Assembly: GCA_017621205.1 (NCBI GenBank)
Contig: JAGATQ010000020.1
Span: forward strand, 62,001 to 126,000
Source of the DNA: Lachnospira sp.
GTDB lineage: Bacteria; Bacillota; Clostridia; Lachnospirales; Lachnospiraceae
Direction: 5' to 3'
DNA: 64,000 bases
The notes beneath the pieces were generated by a model, which saw only the letters and a list, made by a program, of their open reading frames with translations, did no database searches and had not been told where the DNA came from. Positions 1 to 9,004 of this stretch are shown one piece after another (the first letter of the stretch is position 1; each line of letters opens with the position of its first letter). The position numbers and the translations under genes were made by a program.

Positions 1-183
1 CTTGAACCATAACTTGGCATGCTCTTTCTCATTGGCAGCAGTTTCCTCAAAAATATTGGCAATCTGAACATATCCATCCTTCTTAGCCTTGCTGGCATAA
101 TAGGTGTACTTATTTCTCGCCTCTGATTCCCCGGCAAAAGCCGCCATCAAATTCGCCTCTGTCTTTGTTCCCTTTAAATCCAT
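1..183 (-). CDS. rbr: Rubrerythrin, N-terminal part (gene runs off the window)
   Basis: Rubrerythrins are cytoplasmic di-iron proteins that reduce hydrogen peroxide in anaerobes. The first 61 residues are visible on the minus strand: they start MDLKGTKTEANLMAAFAGES and contain the helix EARNKYTYYASKAKK and then EETAANEKEHAKLW. The Glu in GESEARN and the E..H pair in ANEKEHAK fit the first half of the ferritin-like four-helix di-iron site. The ATG at 181-183 follows an AAAGGAGG site at good spacing. The remaining ferritin-like helices and any C-terminal rubredoxin domain lie outside the window. A short palindromic repeat (217-279) sits just upstream. Confidence 0.9.
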   Translation of the reverse strand, partial: MDLKGTKTEANLMAAFAGESEARNKYTYYASKAKKDGYVQIANIFEETAANEKEHAKLWFK

Positions 184-216
184 AGATATATCCTCCTTTT
201 ATCATATACTATATAG

Positions 217-279
217 TAGGTAATTGCGAAATTCGTATTATGATTATCGTATCAGTAACTTAGTGTTTCGCAATATCTA
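217..279. repeat. Short palindromic repeat, copy D of the TAGGTAATTGCGAAA family
   Basis: Outer inverted ends are TAGGTAATTGCGAAA (217-231) and TTTCGCAATATCTA (266-279). The interior holds ATTATGATTATCGTATCAG, matching the reverse complement of the interior of the copy at 47439-47505 with one base difference. It lacks the long inner hairpin of the full-length copies at 15987, 54843 and 63848, so it looks like an internally deleted derivative. It lies in the gap between D-lactate dehydrogenase and the rubrerythrin start and would fall in the rubrerythrin promoter or leader. Confidence 0.7.
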
Positions 280-398
280 TTATAGTAACATGTCTGTCAT
301 TAATTTACAATTATAGAAATATAAATTTTAGTCCGATGCTCTATGTTACCTTACCATATAAATAATCAATCTACAGCATTGAAATAATTATCTCAGTA

Positions 399-1397
399 CT
401 ATGCTCCTGCTTTGACAAGGTTAGCTTGATTAATATGCTTGCCCTCATAATCCTTGGCATTTTGCAGAGTTGTCTCTGCTATGGCTGATAGTGCCTCTCT
501 TGTCAGAAAGCCCTGATGGGAGGTAACAATAACATTGGGGAAAGAAAGTAATCTTGCCGTAACAGAGGATTCTAGTACCTCCTCCTCACGGTTTTCAAAT
601 ACGTTGTTTCCTTCCTCCTCATAAACATCCAGTCCTACTCCAAAAAACCGTTTTTCACGGATTCCCTGAATCAAGTCATCTGTTTTTACCAATGCTCCTC
701 TGGAGGTATTAACAAGCACTACATCCTTCTTCATCCGGGCTATGGTATCTCGGTTAATCAGATGCCTTGTATCCTCCGTTAATGGACAGTGCAGGGAGAT
801 TAAATCTGACTGCGATAACACTTCATCCAAGCTTTTATATTCTACAAAATCCAAATCCTTATTGACATACTGGTCGTATGCAATTACCTTCATGCCAAAT
901 CCACGGCAAATACGGCACATTGCTGCACCAATCTTACCTGTACCAATAATACCCGCCGTCTTCCCATAAAAATTAATTCCGGTCAGTCCCACAAGGCTGA
1001 AATTATTTTCCCGTACTTTGATATAACTCTTATGCAAATGCCGGTTCACAGAAAGTGCAAGCGTCATCGCATGCTCTGCCACTGCCTCCGGTGAATATCC
1101 GGGTACGCGAAGTATCGTCATTCCAAGCTGCTCTGCCTTCTCTAAATCCACATTGTTAAAGCCGGCACAGCGAAGCAATAGCAGAGAAATTCCTAACTCA
1201 GAAAGAGCCTCCAATACAGGAGCACTCAAATCGGAATTAACAAATGCGCAAATTGCATCATAGCCCCTTGCAAGTGCAACAGTCTTAAGAGAAATATCAA
1301 TCTCCTGATACGTAATTTCTATCCCCTCATAATCTGGCTTCTTCTCATCAAAGGATTCCATATCATAACTTGTTGCATCATAAAATAATATTTTCAT
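399..1397 (-). CDS. ldhA: D-lactate dehydrogenase (D-2-hydroxyacid dehydrogenase)
   Basis: 332 residues, the normal length for fermentative NAD-dependent D-lactate dehydrogenases, which reduce pyruvate to D-lactate in the cytoplasm. The Rossmann motif GIIGTGKIG lies near residue 150, the substrate-binding Arg is in NTSRGALV, the catalytic Glu region is DVYEEE, and the catalytic His is at 294 in SHQGFLT. The SHQGFLT/DVYEEEGNN context favours the D-LDH branch over phosphoglycerate dehydrogenase. It stands 73 bp downstream of tcdA on the same strand and could be its last co-transcribed gene. No clear terminator was seen after it. The D-lactate assignment is by family; the substrate could be another 2-keto acid. 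Confidence 0.85.
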   Translation of the reverse strand: MKILFYDATSYDMESFDEKKPDYEGIEITYQEIDISLKTVALARGYDAICAFVNSDLSAPVLEALSELGISLLLLRCAGFNNVDLEKAEQLGMTILRVPGYSPEAVAEHAMTLALSVNRHLHKSYIKVRENNFSLVGLTGINFYGKTAGIIGTGKIGAAMCRICRGFGMKVIAYDQYVNKDLDFVEYKSLDEVLSQSDLISLHCPLTEDTRHLINRDTIARMKKDVVLVNTSRGALVKTDDLIQGIREKRFFGVGLDVYEEEGNNVFENREEEVLESSVTARLLSFPNVIVTSHQGFLTREALSAIAETTLQNAKDYEGKHINQANLVKAGA

Positions 1398-1470
1398 AAC
1401 TAAACCCTCTTTCTCTTATTTATACATACTTTTTCCAGAATGCTGCCAATTTATTCATGAATCGGGCAAG

Positions 1471-2160
1471 TTATATTCCGGTTAAGTCTCTAATTACCTC
1501 TCCTGCCAGTAACAGCCCTGCCACAGCAGGAACATAGGACATACTTCCCGGCGTCCGCTCAGTCATATCACCACATACAGGCTTCTCCTTGGAGTAAACA
1601 ACCTTTAAATTAGAAACCCCGCGTTTTTTAAGCTCCCGCCGCATGACTCTTGCCAATGGACATACGGAGGTCTCATAGATATCTGCTACTGTAAAGGTCT
1701 TTGCATCCAGCTTGTTACCAGCACCCATGCAACTTATTATTGGCACCTGTTTCTGCTTTGCCATCATAACCAGGGAAATCTTAGCCGTAACGGTATCTAC
1801 CGCATCCACAACGTAGGAATATTCGGAGAAAGGAAACTGTTCCTGATTCTCTGGAAGAAAGAAGCAACGGTGTGTATGTACCTCAATATCCGGATTAATA
1901 TCCTTAACACGTTCTCTCATGACATCGACCTTATATTGTCCTATCGTACTATGTAATGCAATAATCTGACGATTCATGTTACTTAGGGAAACCGTATCAC
2001 TATCAATCAAATCCAGTTGTCCGATTCCGCTTCTGGCAAGTGCCTCAACGGTATATCCGCCAACACCGCCTATACCAAATACTGCTACACGGGATACACG
2101 AAGCTTCTCTGTCGCTTCTTCCCCAATCAGTCCCCTTGTCCTTACCATCTGCTCCATCAT
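1471..2160 (-). CDS. tcdA: tRNA threonylcarbamoyladenosine dehydratase (ThiF/E1-like)
   Basis: 229 residues, an E1-like ATP-dependent enzyme that cyclises t6A37 of ANN-decoding tRNAs to ct6A. The nucleotide-binding motif [10 protein letters not shown] is near residue 28, followed by [16 protein letters not shown], which carries the acidic and Arg ATP contacts. CMGAGNKLD and the Cys in [19 protein letters not shown] are typical of TcdA (YgdL/CsdL) rather than ThiF or MoeB. The start ATG overlaps the stop of the upstream chemoreceptor (ATGA at 2157-2160), so the two genes are translationally coupled even though their jobs seem unrelated. Confidence 0.88.
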   Translation of the reverse strand: MMEQMVRTRGLIGEEATEKLRVSRVAVFGIGGVGGYTVEALARSGIGQLDLIDSDTVSLSNMNRQIIALHSTIGQYKVDVMRERVKDINPDIEVHTHRCFFLPENQEQFPFSEYSYVVDAVDTVTAKISLVMMAKQKQVPIISCMGAGNKLDAKTFTVADIYETSVCPLARVMRRELKKRGVSNLKVVYSKEKPVCGDMTERTPGSMSYVPAVAGLLLAGEVIRDLTGI

Positions 2161-3638
2161 ACACTATCCATGGACACCAATTCACGGGCAGAAGCACTCA
2201 AACCATCCATCGCTGTACAAAGCTCATCAACAATCGTCTGGTTCTTTGAACTGCTATCGTAGGTCTCCTGAGAATGACCTGCCACTTCCTCTGTCACCGC
2301 TGAAATTGTCTCAATTCCTCTCATAATCTCTTCATTTGCCTTATTTAAATCCTGTACCATAGCAGACATGCCTTCTGCCTGTATATATATCTCTTGCGTT
2401 TGCTTTACTATCTCACTAAAGCTTTGAGCAGTATTATGTGCCGCCTCATTCTGGTCGTTCGCATTTTCAATCATTTCCTCAATCACACCAACGACCTGTT
2501 TTAACTCATTAGAAATATTATTAATCAATGCGGTAATATCTACAGTTGCACTCTGTGTCTGAACAGCCAGATTAGAAATCTCAGAAGCCACCACAGCAAA
2601 TCCTCTTCCCGCTTCCCCTGCCCTTGCTGCCTCGATACTGGCATTCAGTGACAACAGACTAGTCTGGCTTGTAATGTTGTTAATCAATTCAATAATCGAC
2701 TGCATCTGATTCGTATAGGCATTTAACTCTTTAAGCTCGCTTGATACATTCGCATTCGCTTCATTCGATATATTGACATGCTCAATAAGGCGGTCAATAT
2801 TAGCCTGGGAAGACTCAAACTGTACCTTTGTATTCTTTACATTGGAAACAATACCTTCCGATGCCTTGGATACCTGCTCAATCGACTGCTTAATCTCCTC
2901 TGTCTTTGTCATCTGCATCTGAACGGAATCTGCCGCCTCATTATTGCCACTGCTAACCTCCTGCATAGCTGTCACGTTGGCACTGGCAATCTCCTCTAAG
3001 GATGCTACCTGTTTTACCATTCCATTAATATCATTGGTCATACGCTCTGACACCGCAAGAATCCGTTCGGTCATCTCCATCTGGCGGCGTTTTTCCATCT
3101 CTATCTCTTCAAGCTTCGCATCATTATTCTTTTTTACTGTACTGGTGCTAAGATAGATATATCCGGAAAACAAAAATACGGATGCCACCTGAATCTCCAA
3201 TGTTGGTAACTGCTCTGCCGTAATCTGGTGGGATAATGCTTTATATGCAACCAAAGCCACATTACCAACCGAAACAGCAATCGTATACATATTGGAAATC
3301 TTAATGTCACTATAACAAACCAAAATCGCACCAAGCACAAAAGCATACACATAAGCGACTGGTGAAGTTGTCGTAAATATAACGTAAAAATAAAAAATAA
3401 GGAAGCCAATCGGTAATATGTATTTTATACTATTGGTTGAACGATTCCTTCTATATGCTGCAATACATAAAATCAAAGGGAATAATGCCAAAATACAAAA
3501 TGCTACATAATAGGCGATGGTTCTGTCTCCCTTTATCACCTCGATCAGATAACATCCTACCAACAAAATGTCCATAATGCCCAGACACAGGACACTGACA
3601 TAATTACATTTTTGTAATTCCATGTTTTGCATACTCAT
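2157..3638 (-). CDS. Methyl-accepting chemotaxis protein with polytopic membrane sensor
   Basis: 493 residues. The N-terminal ~180 residues are about six hydrophobic segments ([48 protein letters not shown] and others) with almost no extracellular loop, so the signal is probably sensed in or near the membrane. [19 protein letters not shown] linker leads into a long coiled coil with the conserved signalling tip [16 protein letters not shown] near residue 330, which binds CheA/CheW. No HAMP domain is evident. The start follows GGAGAGG and gives the M-S-M-Q N-terminus. It sits 42 bp after the sensor kinase gene on the same strand, possibly as part of the same transcript. Confidence 0.85.
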   Translation of the reverse strand: MSMQNMELQKCNYVSVLCLGIMDILLVGCYLIEVIKGDRTIAYYVAFCILALFPLILCIAAYRRNRSTNSIKYILPIGFLIFYFYVIFTTTSPVAYVYAFVLGAILVCYSDIKISNMYTIAVSVGNVALVAYKALSHQITAEQLPTLEIQVASVFLFSGYIYLSTSTVKKNNDAKLEEIEMEKRRQMEMTERILAVSERMTNDINGMVKQVASLEEIASANVTAMQEVSSGNNEAADSVQMQMTKTEEIKQSIEQVSKASEGIVSNVKNTKVQFESSQANIDRLIEHVNISNEANANVSSELKELNAYTNQMQSIIELINNITSQTSLLSLNASIEAARAGEAGRGFAVVASEISNLAVQTQSATVDITALINNISNELKQVVGVIEEMIENANDQNEAAHNTAQSFSEIVKQTQEIYIQAEGMSAMVQDLNKANEEIMRGIETISAVTEEVAGHSQETYDSSSKNQTIVDELCTAMDGLSASARELVSMDSV

Positions 3639-3680
3639 AGTCTATCCTCTCCTTCAATTAATACTATGCTATATTTTACC

Positions 3681-6503
3681 TCATCTTTTTTTATCTTGCA
3701 AGTATTGATTCAAGGTATGATTAATCACAACTGGAAACCGGATCGTTGCACAGAATAAATCTGCGTCAATACTAATATCAAATTCTCCTCCACAGACCTC
3801 AACAAAGCTGTTTGCTATGGCAACGCCCAGACCAGAACCTTCACTGCTCCTCGACTGGTCTCCTCTGAAAAACCGTTCCATCACCTGTTCTCTGGTGAAA
3901 TTCATCTCATCACGGCTCATATTTTTTATGGAAAATACTGCATGGTCGTCCACTACATCCAGATTCAGATATACCCGGCTCTGCTCCATGGAATAATTAA
4001 TCGCGTTACTAATCAGATTTTGCAGTACCCGGTACAAACGATCCCCATCACCCACAATATATACCTGCTCTAATAAATTGCAACGGAACTGCAGCTTGCT
4101 TGCCTCAATATCCTCCTGCATATCCGCCATTGTCTGCTGAATCAGCTTTGTAAAATTCAGCTCGCTAAATTCCACCGAAAGATTACCACTGGTAGCCTTA
4201 GATAAATCAAACAAATCCTGAATCATGGACCGCAGCCGGTAGGATTTTCTTTGCAGTACTTGCACATAATCCGCCTCCGCTGCCGGAAGGTCTTTCGAAT
4301 CCGCAAGCAAATCAACATAATTGATGATAGAGGTCAACGGTGTCTTAATATCATGGGAAACATTGGCAACCAAATCAATCTTCATTCTCTCTGAACGCAT
4401 CTCCCCTTCCATAGCATTCATCATTCCGTTTTTAATCGCCTCAAACTGTTCCTCCACCTGAAATCCATAAAAATTTTTCGGCAAGGGGACAACTGTTTCA
4501 AAATCTCCCTCTCCCATCAAATCAAGCTGGCGCTGCACCCCGTTTAACCCCTCCACAAAAATAGCAAGAAAGTGCAGATAGGAAATAAAAATAAAAACCA
4601 TCACCACAGCCAGGAACATGAGAACAAGTGTCCATGGGGAAACATTGATATCCTGTCCAAACAAGGGCAGAACAAACAACTTTTTCCCCATCGTATATTT
4701 ACAAACAGCTGCCACAAGTATAAGAATACCTAGTACCAGCTCACTACATGCAAACTGGGTACTACGTTTGCTTAGAAAGAAACTCATGCCATGGGTCTGG
4801 TAATATGCCTTGGTTCGTTCTGATATATGGTCTGCCAGCTTCTTTACCCATGAATTAGAAAATACACTTTTCTTATCCACTCTCCACCAGCAGATATTGC
4901 TTCCCACAAATATCATAAACATCAGAAAAAGGAACGGAGTGATATAACCATAAAGATTTCTCTCATAAAGCATTGTATAGCAGTAAATCAAGCATAAACC
5001 AAGAGCAATCAGAATCAGTCCCCGCATCTCTATTGACAAAAATCCCATCGCCAGAACACGGGCCGTCTGCCCTGTTTTCTGTTGCTTTCTATAAATACCT
5101 ATCACAAGAAAACATACACTGAGAAGAAATAAGATTGGAGCAAGCATCGTGCTGTATCGAAGCACTACTGCTGCCATCTCATAGGAATAAAGCGGTGACT
5201 CCTTATATTGAAAATTAAAATTCTGATCTGCAAACAGTGCAATAATCTTTTTATCCTTTGAAATAACAGATTGTATCGTCCGGCTCTCATGGGGATAAAC
5301 TGAATATACATCTTTACTGTTCCTATAGCGTTTCGAGCTTACATACTGGGCACTTTCATTGTCAAACACCTCCACAGATTTCTCTCCGTACAACTCCCTG
5401 TATCGTTTCACATAGGTCTGGTTTCCCTTCAATAAGAAACCCATGGTATCATCATATGACAAAAAGAGAAGGGGGGTTTTCTCCGGAACATACTTTGCCA
5501 AAGCAAAAATACCGTTCCATACCTCCTTAAATTCCAATGTATTATCCTGTTCCTCCTTTTCTAAAAATCCTTTCCCTTGTGTGAGGGCTTCTGAATTTAA
5601 AGATACATCAATATGTGCCATATATTTATCGCTTTCATCCGACACCGTATACAGATAATCAGAAGCAATATCAGGCTTATTATCAGTGCCTTGTTTTACA
5701 GCAAATTTGTCTAATTCGATAAATTCGTAGCTGTCCTTTCCAATTCCGGCATCCTCTTCTCCAAGGCGGTCACACTTATATAAAACTCCATTGTTTATAA
5801 AACCAAGTCCTATAGAAGAATTCCCCCATTGAGAGGTAGGCAGGGTAGCCCTATCTGAACTAATTATCATGAACTCCTGCCAGCCGCTATTATAAAATGT
5901 CATCCCTAATTTGTTAAATTTTGTTTCTCCTTTATAGGCATTGTATTCCTTCTCACGATAGGAGGTAATCCTGCTGCCACTATATGCATTTCCATTATTA
6001 TAAAAGGTCAGTTCAATATCCCGGGGAAGAAATGAAGCATTCAAATTCTTGGGAAGAGGCTTGTCAGAATCTTTGCTGCGTAAAGATAATTGAAACTGGG
6101 AACTATGCCCCTGATTAACATAGGTATATAATCCACGGGTACTGCGAAGCTTCGCTGTCTGGTTATAAATCTCCCCCGAGCTTTTTCCCCCATTTTTCTT
6201 TGTATCAAAAAAATAACCATCCCGATAGAGCGTATCAGCTACCAAATCATGATACATTGTAACACAGGTTTCTACATAATTGTCATCCTCCCGGTATTTG
6301 CCATTCGCCATATCAAATATGGATGCCGTCTTAAAATTATCCCGATAAATTTTAAAATCAATAATAAGCAGGGAAAAAAACAAGGCAAAACAAAATATCC
6401 CAAGTCCAAGAAATGGAATGCTTCTAAGTTTTTTCTTTCCTCCCGCTAATGATTCCCGCTCCTCTTTTAAATGATTATTTTTGAACCTCCAATTTATAGC
6501 CAA
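3681..6503 (-). CDS. Sensor histidine kinase with large extracytoplasmic domain
   Basis: About 940 residues, unusually long. A first membrane segment (~28-50) precedes an extracytoplasmic region to ~435 that I do not recognise. Several membrane helices follow (~440-465, 485-540, 590-655), then a HAMP-like linker, the H-box NVSHDIKTPLT with phospho-acceptor His717, the N-box NLISNAINYS and the G-box GSGLGVAIANSF. It pairs with the OmpR-type regulator gene, which it overlaps by 29 bp. The only usual in-frame start before the first helix is TTG at 6503, which has no good Shine-Dalgarno. The GGAGG inside the overlap is not followed by a standard in-frame start, so translation is probably coupled. 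Likely senses a toxic compound handled by the upstream efflux genes (inference). Confidence 0.85.
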   Translation of the reverse strand: MAINWRFKNNHLKEERESLAGGKKKLRSIPFLGLGIFCFALFFSLLIIDFKIYRDNFKTASIFDMANGKYREDDNYVETCVTMYHDLVADTLYRDGYFFDTKKNGGKSSGEIYNQTAKLRSTRGLYTYVNQGHSSQFQLSLRSKDSDKPLPKNLNASFLPRDIELTFYNNGNAYSGSRITSYREKEYNAYKGETKFNKLGMTFYNSGWQEFMIISSDRATLPTSQWGNSSIGLGFINNGVLYKCDRLGEEDAGIGKDSYEFIELDKFAVKQGTDNKPDIASDYLYTVSDESDKYMAHIDVSLNSEALTQGKGFLEKEEQDNTLEFKEVWNGIFALAKYVPEKTPLLFLSYDDTMGFLLKGNQTYVKRYRELYGEKSVEVFDNESAQYVSSKRYRNSKDVYSVYPHESRTIQSVISKDKKIIALFADQNFNFQYKESPLYSYEMAAVVLRYSTMLAPILFLLSVCFLVIGIYRKQQKTGQTARVLAMGFLSIEMRGLILIALGLCLIYCYTMLYERNLYGYITPFLFLMFMIFVGSNICWWRVDKKSVFSNSWVKKLADHISERTKAYYQTHGMSFFLSKRSTQFACSELVLGILILVAAVCKYTMGKKLFVLPLFGQDINVSPWTLVLMFLAVVMVFIFISYLHFLAIFVEGLNGVQRQLDLMGEGDFETVVPLPKNFYGFQVEEQFEAIKNGMMNAMEGEMRSERMKIDLVANVSHDIKTPLTSIINYVDLLADSKDLPAAEADYVQVLQRKSYRLRSMIQDLFDLSKATSGNLSVEFSELNFTKLIQQTMADMQEDIEASKLQFRCNLLEQVYIVGDGDRLYRVLQNLISNAINYSMEQSRVYLNLDVVDDHAVFSIKNMSRDEMNFTREQVMERFFRGDQSRSSEGSGLGVAIANSFVEVCGGEFDISIDADLFCATIRFPVVINHTLNQYLQDKKR

Positions 6504-7176
6504 TACCCCACACCACCTTTATATATTCCGGTTCCTTCGGATTCAGCTCCAGCTTCTCCCGAATCCGCCTGATATGTACCATTACCGTATTCTCTGCGGC
6601 ATACGCCTTCTCCTTCCAGACACGGGCATAAATCTCCTCCGCAGAAAATACCTTACCGGGAGCACTAAAAAATAATTCCATAATGCCAAGCTCCGTTGCC
6701 GTTAAATTAACCGCCTGACCATCCGCATAAACAGTCCGGAGCTCACGGTCGTAGGACAAGCGGCCGACACTTACCAGTGATGACCCCGCCCCCTTGGTTG
6801 CGTCTCCCAGTGTAATATAACGGCGAATCTGTGATTTCGCCCGTGCCACCAGCTCCATCGCATTAAACGGCTTTGCTATATAATCATCTGCCCCTATGGA
6901 GAGACCAAGAATCTTATCAGTATCCTCCGTCTTCGCTGACATTACAATAATCGGAATGTTTTTCTCCTGACGAATCTTCATAATTGCAGAAAAACCATCT
7001 AAATTCGGCATCATGACATCCATTATAATTAATTGCAGTGGTGTCTGTGCCACGACATCGAGTGCCTCCAAACCGTCGTATGCAGTTTTCACCTCATACC
7101 CTTCCTTTTCCAGACGGATTTTCACTGCATTTACTATCTCCCTATCATCATCCACCACCAATATTGTCTCCTGCAT
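6475..7176 (-). CDS. OmpR/PhoB-family response regulator
   Basis: 233 residues. Receiver domain at 1-120 with acidic residues D9-D11, phospho-acceptor Asp53 (IIMDVMMPN), the switch Ser in VMSAKTED and Lys in IAKPFN. The winged-helix DNA-binding domain covers ~140-230, with LTATELGIMELF and ENTVMVHIRRIREKL. This is the VanR/PhoB type that binds direct repeats as a dimer. Start ATG follows GAAGGAGGG. The gene lies 80 bp after the second ATPase gene and overlaps the sensor kinase. A plausible target is the triple TCTTAC repeat at 15387-15414 ahead of the efflux operon (inference). Confidence 0.92.
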   Translation of the reverse strand: MQETILVVDDDREIVNAVKIRLEKEGYEVKTAYDGLEALDVVAQTPLQLIIMDVMMPNLDGFSAIMKIRQEKNIPIIVMSAKTEDTDKILGLSIGADDYIAKPFNAMELVARAKSQIRRYITLGDATKGAGSSLVSVGRLSYDRELRTVYADGQAVNLTATELGIMELFFSAPGKVFSAEEIYARVWKEKAYAAENTVMVHIRRIREKLELNPKEPEYIKVVWGIGYKLEVQK

Positions 7177-7256
7177 TATGCTCCCTCCTTCGCAGCTGGT
7201 TTACACTGCAAATCCACTAGTACATCGTAAATTAAGTTCCTGATGTACCCGCTTAC

Positions 7257-8303
7257 TCATCCGCCCATCGGATTAGATATTACAATTCTGCCATCTACCA
7301 TCTCTACCTTTAAATTATTGCCGGACAGATGTAATTCTTTTAGCATATCTTCATTTAACTGTATTCTTCCGTTTCTGTCAAGTACCGTAAATTCCTCATG
7401 GGATAAAGTAATATCCGAAAGCTGCTTTTTAATTTCTTCATCGGAAAATGTTTTTGCCTCTAAAAGCTGTTTTTTAATATTTTCCTTCATTAGCTGTTCG
7501 CTGCTGATTTTACCATCCCGAATCCGTACAACCCGGGAAACCTTATTTGCCAGATTGGGGTCATGGGTTACAATCACAATCGTTAATCCAAGCTCTGTAT
7601 TCAGCTTCCTAAATAAATCCAGTATCATGGCAGCAGTACGCATATCCACTGCACCCGTTGGCTCGTCTGCCAGCAACAAATCCGGATTGTTGGAAAGGGC
7701 AATCGCAATTGCAATACGCTGTTGTTCTCCTCCAGACAGCTCACTTAACCGATTATTCTTCTTATGCTCCATTCCGACAAGCTGTAACAGCTCTAAGGCA
7801 CGTTTTTCCGTGTCAATAGTATGATTCTTTTCTTTAGAAGCATTCTTTCCCCTTTTACGCTGCCTTTCCTGAAGTAATAAGGGTACCTCCACATTCTGCT
7901 GTGCTGTTAAGTATGGGAACAGGTTTCTGGCATTATTCTGCCATACAAAGCCTACGGTATTTTTCTTGTAGTCCACAAGCTCCCGCTCACTCATACGAAA
8001 CAAATCCTTGCCTCCTACATAAAGCTTTCCCGCAGAGGGCTTAGCAAGTCCACCAATCATATTAAGAAGGGTCGATTTACCACTACCACTGTTACCGATA
8101 ATCGCCATCAGCTCCCCCCGCTTCACAACTAAATCAAGCCCCTGTAATGCCATAACCTCTACTTCATCCGTCTTGTAGATTTTTACAAGGTTCTCGCAGC
8201 GAATCATCTCATCCTCTGCCTGGTTAACATCCGCATTGCTATTTTTCTTCCGCTCCTGGTACTCCTTTATGCGGCGTAGTGTTTGTGCAATCTTACCTTT
8301 CAT
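7257..8303 (-). CDS. ABC transporter ATP-binding protein with AbrB-like C-terminal tail
   Basis: 348 residues, about 110 longer than a LolD/MacB-type ATPase. The ABC domain lies at ~30-260: Walker A GNSGSGKSTLLN, signature LSGGEQQRIAIAIAL, Walker B LLLADEPTGAVD, and the H-loop in IVTHDPN. After a Glu/Lys-rich linker the last ~45 residues (FTVLDRNGRIQLNEDMLKEL, then LKVEMVDGRIVIS) read like a SpoVT/AbrB swapped-hairpin fold. This fold is normally DNA-binding, but here it may only dimerise or regulate. The start overlaps the stop of the other ATPase gene by 11 bp and has GGAGGTGG upstream. The two different ATPases probably form a heterodimer on the single permease. Confidence 0.87.
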   Translation of the reverse strand: MKGKIAQTLRRIKEYQERKKNSNADVNQAEDEMIRCENLVKIYKTDEVEVMALQGLDLVVKRGELMAIIGNSGSGKSTLLNMIGGLAKPSAGKLYVGGKDLFRMSERELVDYKKNTVGFVWQNNARNLFPYLTAQQNVEVPLLLQERQRKRGKNASKEKNHTIDTEKRALELLQLVGMEHKKNNRLSELSGGEQQRIAIAIALSNNPDLLLADEPTGAVDMRTAAMILDLFRKLNTELGLTIVIVTHDPNLANKVSRVVRIRDGKISSEQLMKENIKKQLLEAKTFSDEEIKKQLSDITLSHEEFTVLDRNGRIQLNEDMLKELHLSGNNLKVEMVDGRIVISNPMGG

Positions 8304-8994
8304 CCTGTTCCACCTCCTCCCGGTTCGTATAATTTACTACCTGTCCGTCCAACAGCTCATAGAGTACATCGGCTGCCTCCATCAAATCCACACTGTGGGT
8401 CGTCATCACGATGGTACAGCCCTCCTCCTTTATCAAATCCTTGAAGATATTTACAACACGCAGTGCCGTTACCGTATCCAGCTCTGCTGTCGGCTCGTCG
8501 GCAAAGATAACCTTAGGATGATGGGAAATCGCCCTTGCAATCGCAACACGCTGCTGCTCTCCACCGGACATCTGTGCAGGCAGATGATACATCCGTTCCG
8601 AAAGCCCTACCTTCGTAAGACACTCTATTGCCCGCTCCTTACGTCCTTTTTTTACCCCGGCAAGCCTAAGGGCATACTCCACATTTTCGTAAGCGGTCAT
8701 CATCGGAATGAGTGCAACCGCCTGAAACACAAAACCTATCTGATATCTGCGAAGCTGCTCCTTTTCCTTCTCTGTCATTCCTGTTATCATTAAATCGTCA
8801 AACCTAACACTTCCACTGCTGCTATCGTCTAAAGCACTTAAGATATTAAGCAGCGTCGTCTTTCCCGAGCCGGAACGTCCCTTTAGTATCGTTAGCTTCC
8901 CATCCGGAATCGTCACATTGACATCCCGTAATGCATAAAAATCTTCGCCACCCGGCAATGGATATATTTTATTGATTCCCTCTGCTGTAATCAT
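8293..8994 (-). CDS. ABC transporter ATP-binding protein (LolD/MacB-type)
   Basis: 233 residues from the chosen ATG at 8994, which has AGGAGGTG six bases upstream; a longer frame to 9018 would run into the permease gene and lacks a site. Walker A GRSGSGKTTLLN, signature MSGGEQQRVAIARAI, Walker B VIFADEPTAELD and the switch His in TTHSVD are intact. The sequence groups with ATPases that serve FtsX-type permeases for lipoproteins, antimicrobial peptides or macrolides. It lies 10 bp after the permease gene and overlaps the second ATPase gene, so all are one transcript. Confidence 0.92.
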   Translation of the reverse strand: MITAEGINKIYPLPGGEDFYALRDVNVTIPDGKLTILKGRSGSGKTTLLNILSALDDSSSGSVRFDDLMITGMTEKEKEQLRRYQIGFVFQAVALIPMMTAYENVEYALRLAGVKKGRKERAIECLTKVGLSERMYHLPAQMSGGEQQRVAIARAISHHPKVIFADEPTAELDTVTALRVVNIFKDLIKEEGCTIVMTTHSVDLMEAADVLYELLDGQVVNYTNREEVEQDER

Positions 8995-9004
8995 AAGACA
9001 CCTC

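Noticed and set aside
205-222. TACTATATAGTA palindrome as a BlaI or Fur-like operator of rubrerythrin
   Set aside because: Short AT-rich palindrome overlapping the start of the repeat at 217; no second copy at another promoter to support an operator.
7243-7824. Long plus-strand open frame of 193 codons
   Set aside because: It lies opposite the ATPase gene with intact Walker motifs; its Ser/Phe-rich translation is the usual antisense shadow and it has no ribosome site.
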